Assembly (NCBI RefSeq): GCF_003340555.1
Contig: NZ_QPLJ01000018.1
Span: forward strand, 1-64,000
DNA from: Jannaschia formosa
GTDB lineage: Bacteria; Pseudomonadota; Alphaproteobacteria; Rhodobacterales; Rhodobacteraceae
Direction of reading: 5' to 3'
DNA: 64,000 nt
Of this stretch, positions 62,224 through 64,000 are shown piece after piece. The notes beneath the pieces were generated by a model that saw only the letters and a list, made by a program, of their open reading frames with translations, was not told the DNA's origin and made no database searches. A program made the translations under genes and the position numbers. Numbering within the stretch: position 1 is the first letter of the stretch; every line of letters starts with the position of its first letter.

Positions 62224-63647
62224 CGCACCCGCCCGGAGGAGACGGTCGGCCGCCTGCGCGGCGCCGCGGCCCCGGTCCCGTCGCGGCGATGGGTCCGGGC
62301 GAAGCGGGTATGGACCGACCGCTCCGCCGCCGCGGGGACGTCGGGCGCGGGGCCGGACGCGGACGCGGACGGGCGCGCGGGCGGGCGCGCGGGCGGGGCG
62401 GCCTGCGGCTCGGCATATATCCAGACCCCGGCCCCGAAGAGGAACATCACGAAGATGAAGATCGAATCCCAGACATGCACCGTCATCAGCACGAAGATCA
62501 GCGCCACCCCCGAGATCAGGTAGGCCCGGCGGATCGTGCGCAGCGCCTCGTCCTCCAGCGGCGCGCGGATGATGGCGCGCCCGTGCAGCAGGACCGCCAG
62601 CGTCAGGCTGCCCGCCCCCACCAGCCCGTAGCGCATCGCCGTCAGCAGCCAGAAGTTGTCCACCGAGGAGGTCACCCAGGCCGGCCGCGGCCAGTCGTTG
62701 AAGCCGATGCCCCAGACCGGGCTGCTCATCACCGCCGCCCAGCCCGCGTCGAAGATCGCCAGCCGGACCCAGCCCGTGAACGAGTTGAAGGTCAGCGTCT
62801 CGATCAGGATCGTCACCGGCGTCCGGTTCGACGCCAGGTCGACCGCGACATAGGCCAGCACCGCGCCCGCGAACAGCAGCTTCCAGCGCCCCCCGGTCAT
62901 CCAGCCCCAGCCGAGCAGCCCCACCTGCAGCAGGCAGGCCAGCAGCGGCGCCGAGGAGAGCGACACGAACGTCCCGTAGAGCGAGGCCCCCACCGCCACC
63001 GCCAGGAGCGCCCGCCGCCTTTGGAACAGCAGCACGAAGTTGGCCAGCAGCAGCGCGCAGAACAGCCCCCAGAGGATCGGGTGGTCGAAGACGCCGTAGA
63101 CCCGCTCCAGCCCCATGCGGCCATAGGCCGAGCCGGCGCGCACCGGCGTGTCGAAGACCGGGCGCAGCAGGTCGGGGATCACCATCTTGCCGGTGACGCT
63201 CTCGTAGGCGGCGACGGGCAGCAGCACGAGCAGCGCCCCGAGCAGGATGACGAACATCGCCCGGTAGGCCTCGGGCCTGCGGACCAGCGCCCGCCCGGCC
63301 AGGTAGCCGCCCAGAAGCTCGACCGAGGTGATCCCCGCCGTCTGGACGTAGCGGCCGCCATGGACGATCAGGAGGGCGACGAAGATCCACAGCACGTGGA
63401 ACAGGATCAGCCCGTCGACCGCGGTGACGCGCCCCAGCCGGCCGCCGAACAGCAGCGCCACCAGCGGCACGATGGACGCCAGCAGCAGCAGCCGCGTGGG
63501 CGACAGGCGGATGCCGGCCAGCTCGAAGCTGACCGGGATCAGCAGGCTGATCAGGAAGACCGCCAGCAGGCCGCGCGGCACCGACAGGCCGGCCGCCGGA
63601 AGCAGCCGCCCCGCCCGCATGCCCTGTTCGGCCGTCGCCTGCGTCAC
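62220..63647 (-). CDS. O-antigen ligase/polymerase-like membrane protein (Wzy/WaaL family)
   Basis: Encodes 475 residues from the GTG with GGAGAGG upstream; an ATG lies 9 codons inside and another 24 codons upstream without a ribosome binding site. About ten hydrophobic helices are present, with a large loop containing the WGIGFNDWPRP segment, the pattern of polymerase/ligase enzymes. It could polymerise repeat units of the Wza/Wzz route. The C-terminal 60 residues are proline/alanine-rich. It is translationally coupled to the downstream glycosyltransferase. Confidence 0.78.
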   Translation of the reverse strand: MTQATAEQGMRAGRLLPAAGLSVPRGLLAVFLISLLIPVSFELAGIRLSPTRLLLLASIVPLVALLFGGRLGRVTAVDGLILFHVLWIFVALLIVHGGRYVQTAGITSVELLGGYLAGRALVRRPEAYRAMFVILLGALLVLLPVAAYESVTGKMVIPDLLRPVFDTPVRAGSAYGRMGLERVYGVFDHPILWGLFCALLLANFVLLFQRRRALLAVAVGASLYGTFVSLSSAPLLACLLQVGLLGWGWMTGGRWKLLFAGAVLAYVAVDLASNRTPVTILIETLTFNSFTGWVRLAIFDAGWAAVMSSPVWGIGFNDWPRPAWVTSSVDNFWLLTAMRYGLVGAGSLTLAVLLHGRAIIRAPLEDEALRTIRRAYLISGVALIFVLMTVHVWDSIFIFVMFLFGAGVWIYAEPQAAPPARPPARPSASASGPAPDVPAAAERSVHTRFARTHRRDGTGAAAPRRRPTVSSGRVR

Positions 63648-63759
63648 TCCGCGCCTCTCCGTTCCCGGCGAAGGGTGCGTCGCCGCCCCCCTCTGCCCTA
63701 GCGCGCCGGGGGCGGACATGGAAACGAAAAGGCCCGGCGCGCGCGCCGGCGGGGGCGGG

Positions 63760-64000
63760 TCACGCCGGCATCCTCTCCGCCATGTAGCCCTCGGCGTCGG
63801 CCAGCTCCGTGGGCGTCATCGGGCGGTCGATCAGGGCGAAGCCGTAGAGGTCGATCGCGCTGTAGGTCGTCGACCGGCGCCCGATGAAGAACTTGTCGGT
63901 GGAGGCGGTCTGGCCCGTGCCCGCGAAGGCCACGGGCGTGCCCGCGACGCCGTCGATGCGGCAGACCACGTTGCCCGCGTAATCCGCCATGCCGGTCAGC
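63760..64000 (-). CDS. C-terminal part of a probable LamG/concanavalin-like protein (runs off right edge)
   Basis: The frame is open to the window edge and shows 80 codons ending EGYMAERMPA. KFFIGRRSTTYSAIDLYGFALIDRPMTP contains the IGRR...DLYGFALIDR signature of LamG-type jelly-roll domains, which bind carbohydrate. Most of the protein lies outside the window. Confidence 0.6.
   Translation of the reverse strand, partial: LTGMADYAGNVVCRIDGVAGTPVAFAGTGQTASTDKFFIGRRSTTYSAIDLYGFALIDRPMTPTELADAEGYMAERMPA

Overview
The window reads as part of a large, very GC-rich extrachromosomal replicon of a marine-type alphaproteobacterium of the Rhodobacterales (roseobacter/Paracoccaceae). The main evidence is a divergent parAB / repA replication module at 6.5-10.3 kb, followed at once by a complete dTDP-L-rhamnose operon (rmlCBDA). 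RepA-type plasmids carrying rhamnose genes are known from roseobacters as biofilm plasmids. No rRNA, tRNA, CRISPR array or conserved chromosomal housekeeping block was seen. The species cannot be named from the sequence alone.

Layout. 0-0.6 kb: the 5' part of an ISL3-type transposase and an IS630-type remnant. 0.6-6.1 kb: a TPR/hydrolase-like protein and two tandem RTX metalloproteases. 6.1-10.4 kb: the replicon core (parB, parA, an iteron-bearing origin, repA). Seven copies of a 16-bp parS-like palindrome lie between 2.2 and 28.3 kb. 10.6-15.1 kb: a DUF2793 protein and rmlC-rmlB-rmlD-rmlA. 15.3-23.1 kb: an IS-scarred segment with an ABC-2 polysaccharide permease, ugd and a 1388-residue RTX/beta-helix protein. 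23.2-28.7 kb: an ABC ATPase fused to a sulfotransferase-like domain, its KpsE/Wzz-like partner, a glycosyltransferase and a phosphomannomutase/phosphoglucomutase. 29-45.8 kb: five more sulfotransferase-family genes interleaved with four large glycosyltransferases and an HdeD-like membrane protein. 45.8-47.1 kb: no supported gene. 47.1-59.9 kb: an exosortase-type exopolysaccharide locus (PssE/PssD pair, rhomboid protease, XrtD-type exosortase-EpsI fusion, PrsT-like TPR lipoprotein, initiating sugar transferase, ExeA-like ATPase, Wzz, CpsD, Wza, outer-membrane barrel). 60-64 kb: two small exported proteins behind paired TetR-type operator candidates, a glycosyltransferase, a Wzy/WaaL-like membrane protein and the C-terminal end of a probable LamG-type protein.

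How it may work together (inference). Rhamnose, glucuronate and hexose-1-phosphate precursors are made by rmlABCD, ugd and the mutase. Two export routes are visible: a KpsMTE-like ABC route and a Wza/Wzz/CpsD/sugar-transferase route linked to an exosortase. Many glycosyltransferases and six sulfotransferase-family proteins suggest a sulfated, rhamnose- and uronate-containing surface polysaccharide. RTX proteins would be secreted by a type I system not encoded here. The least ordinary items are the ABC ATPase-sulfotransferase fusion, parS-like sites embedded in reading frames, hairpin units next to the parS-like sites that bracket the RTX protease genes, and an exosortase translationally coupled to a rhomboid protease.
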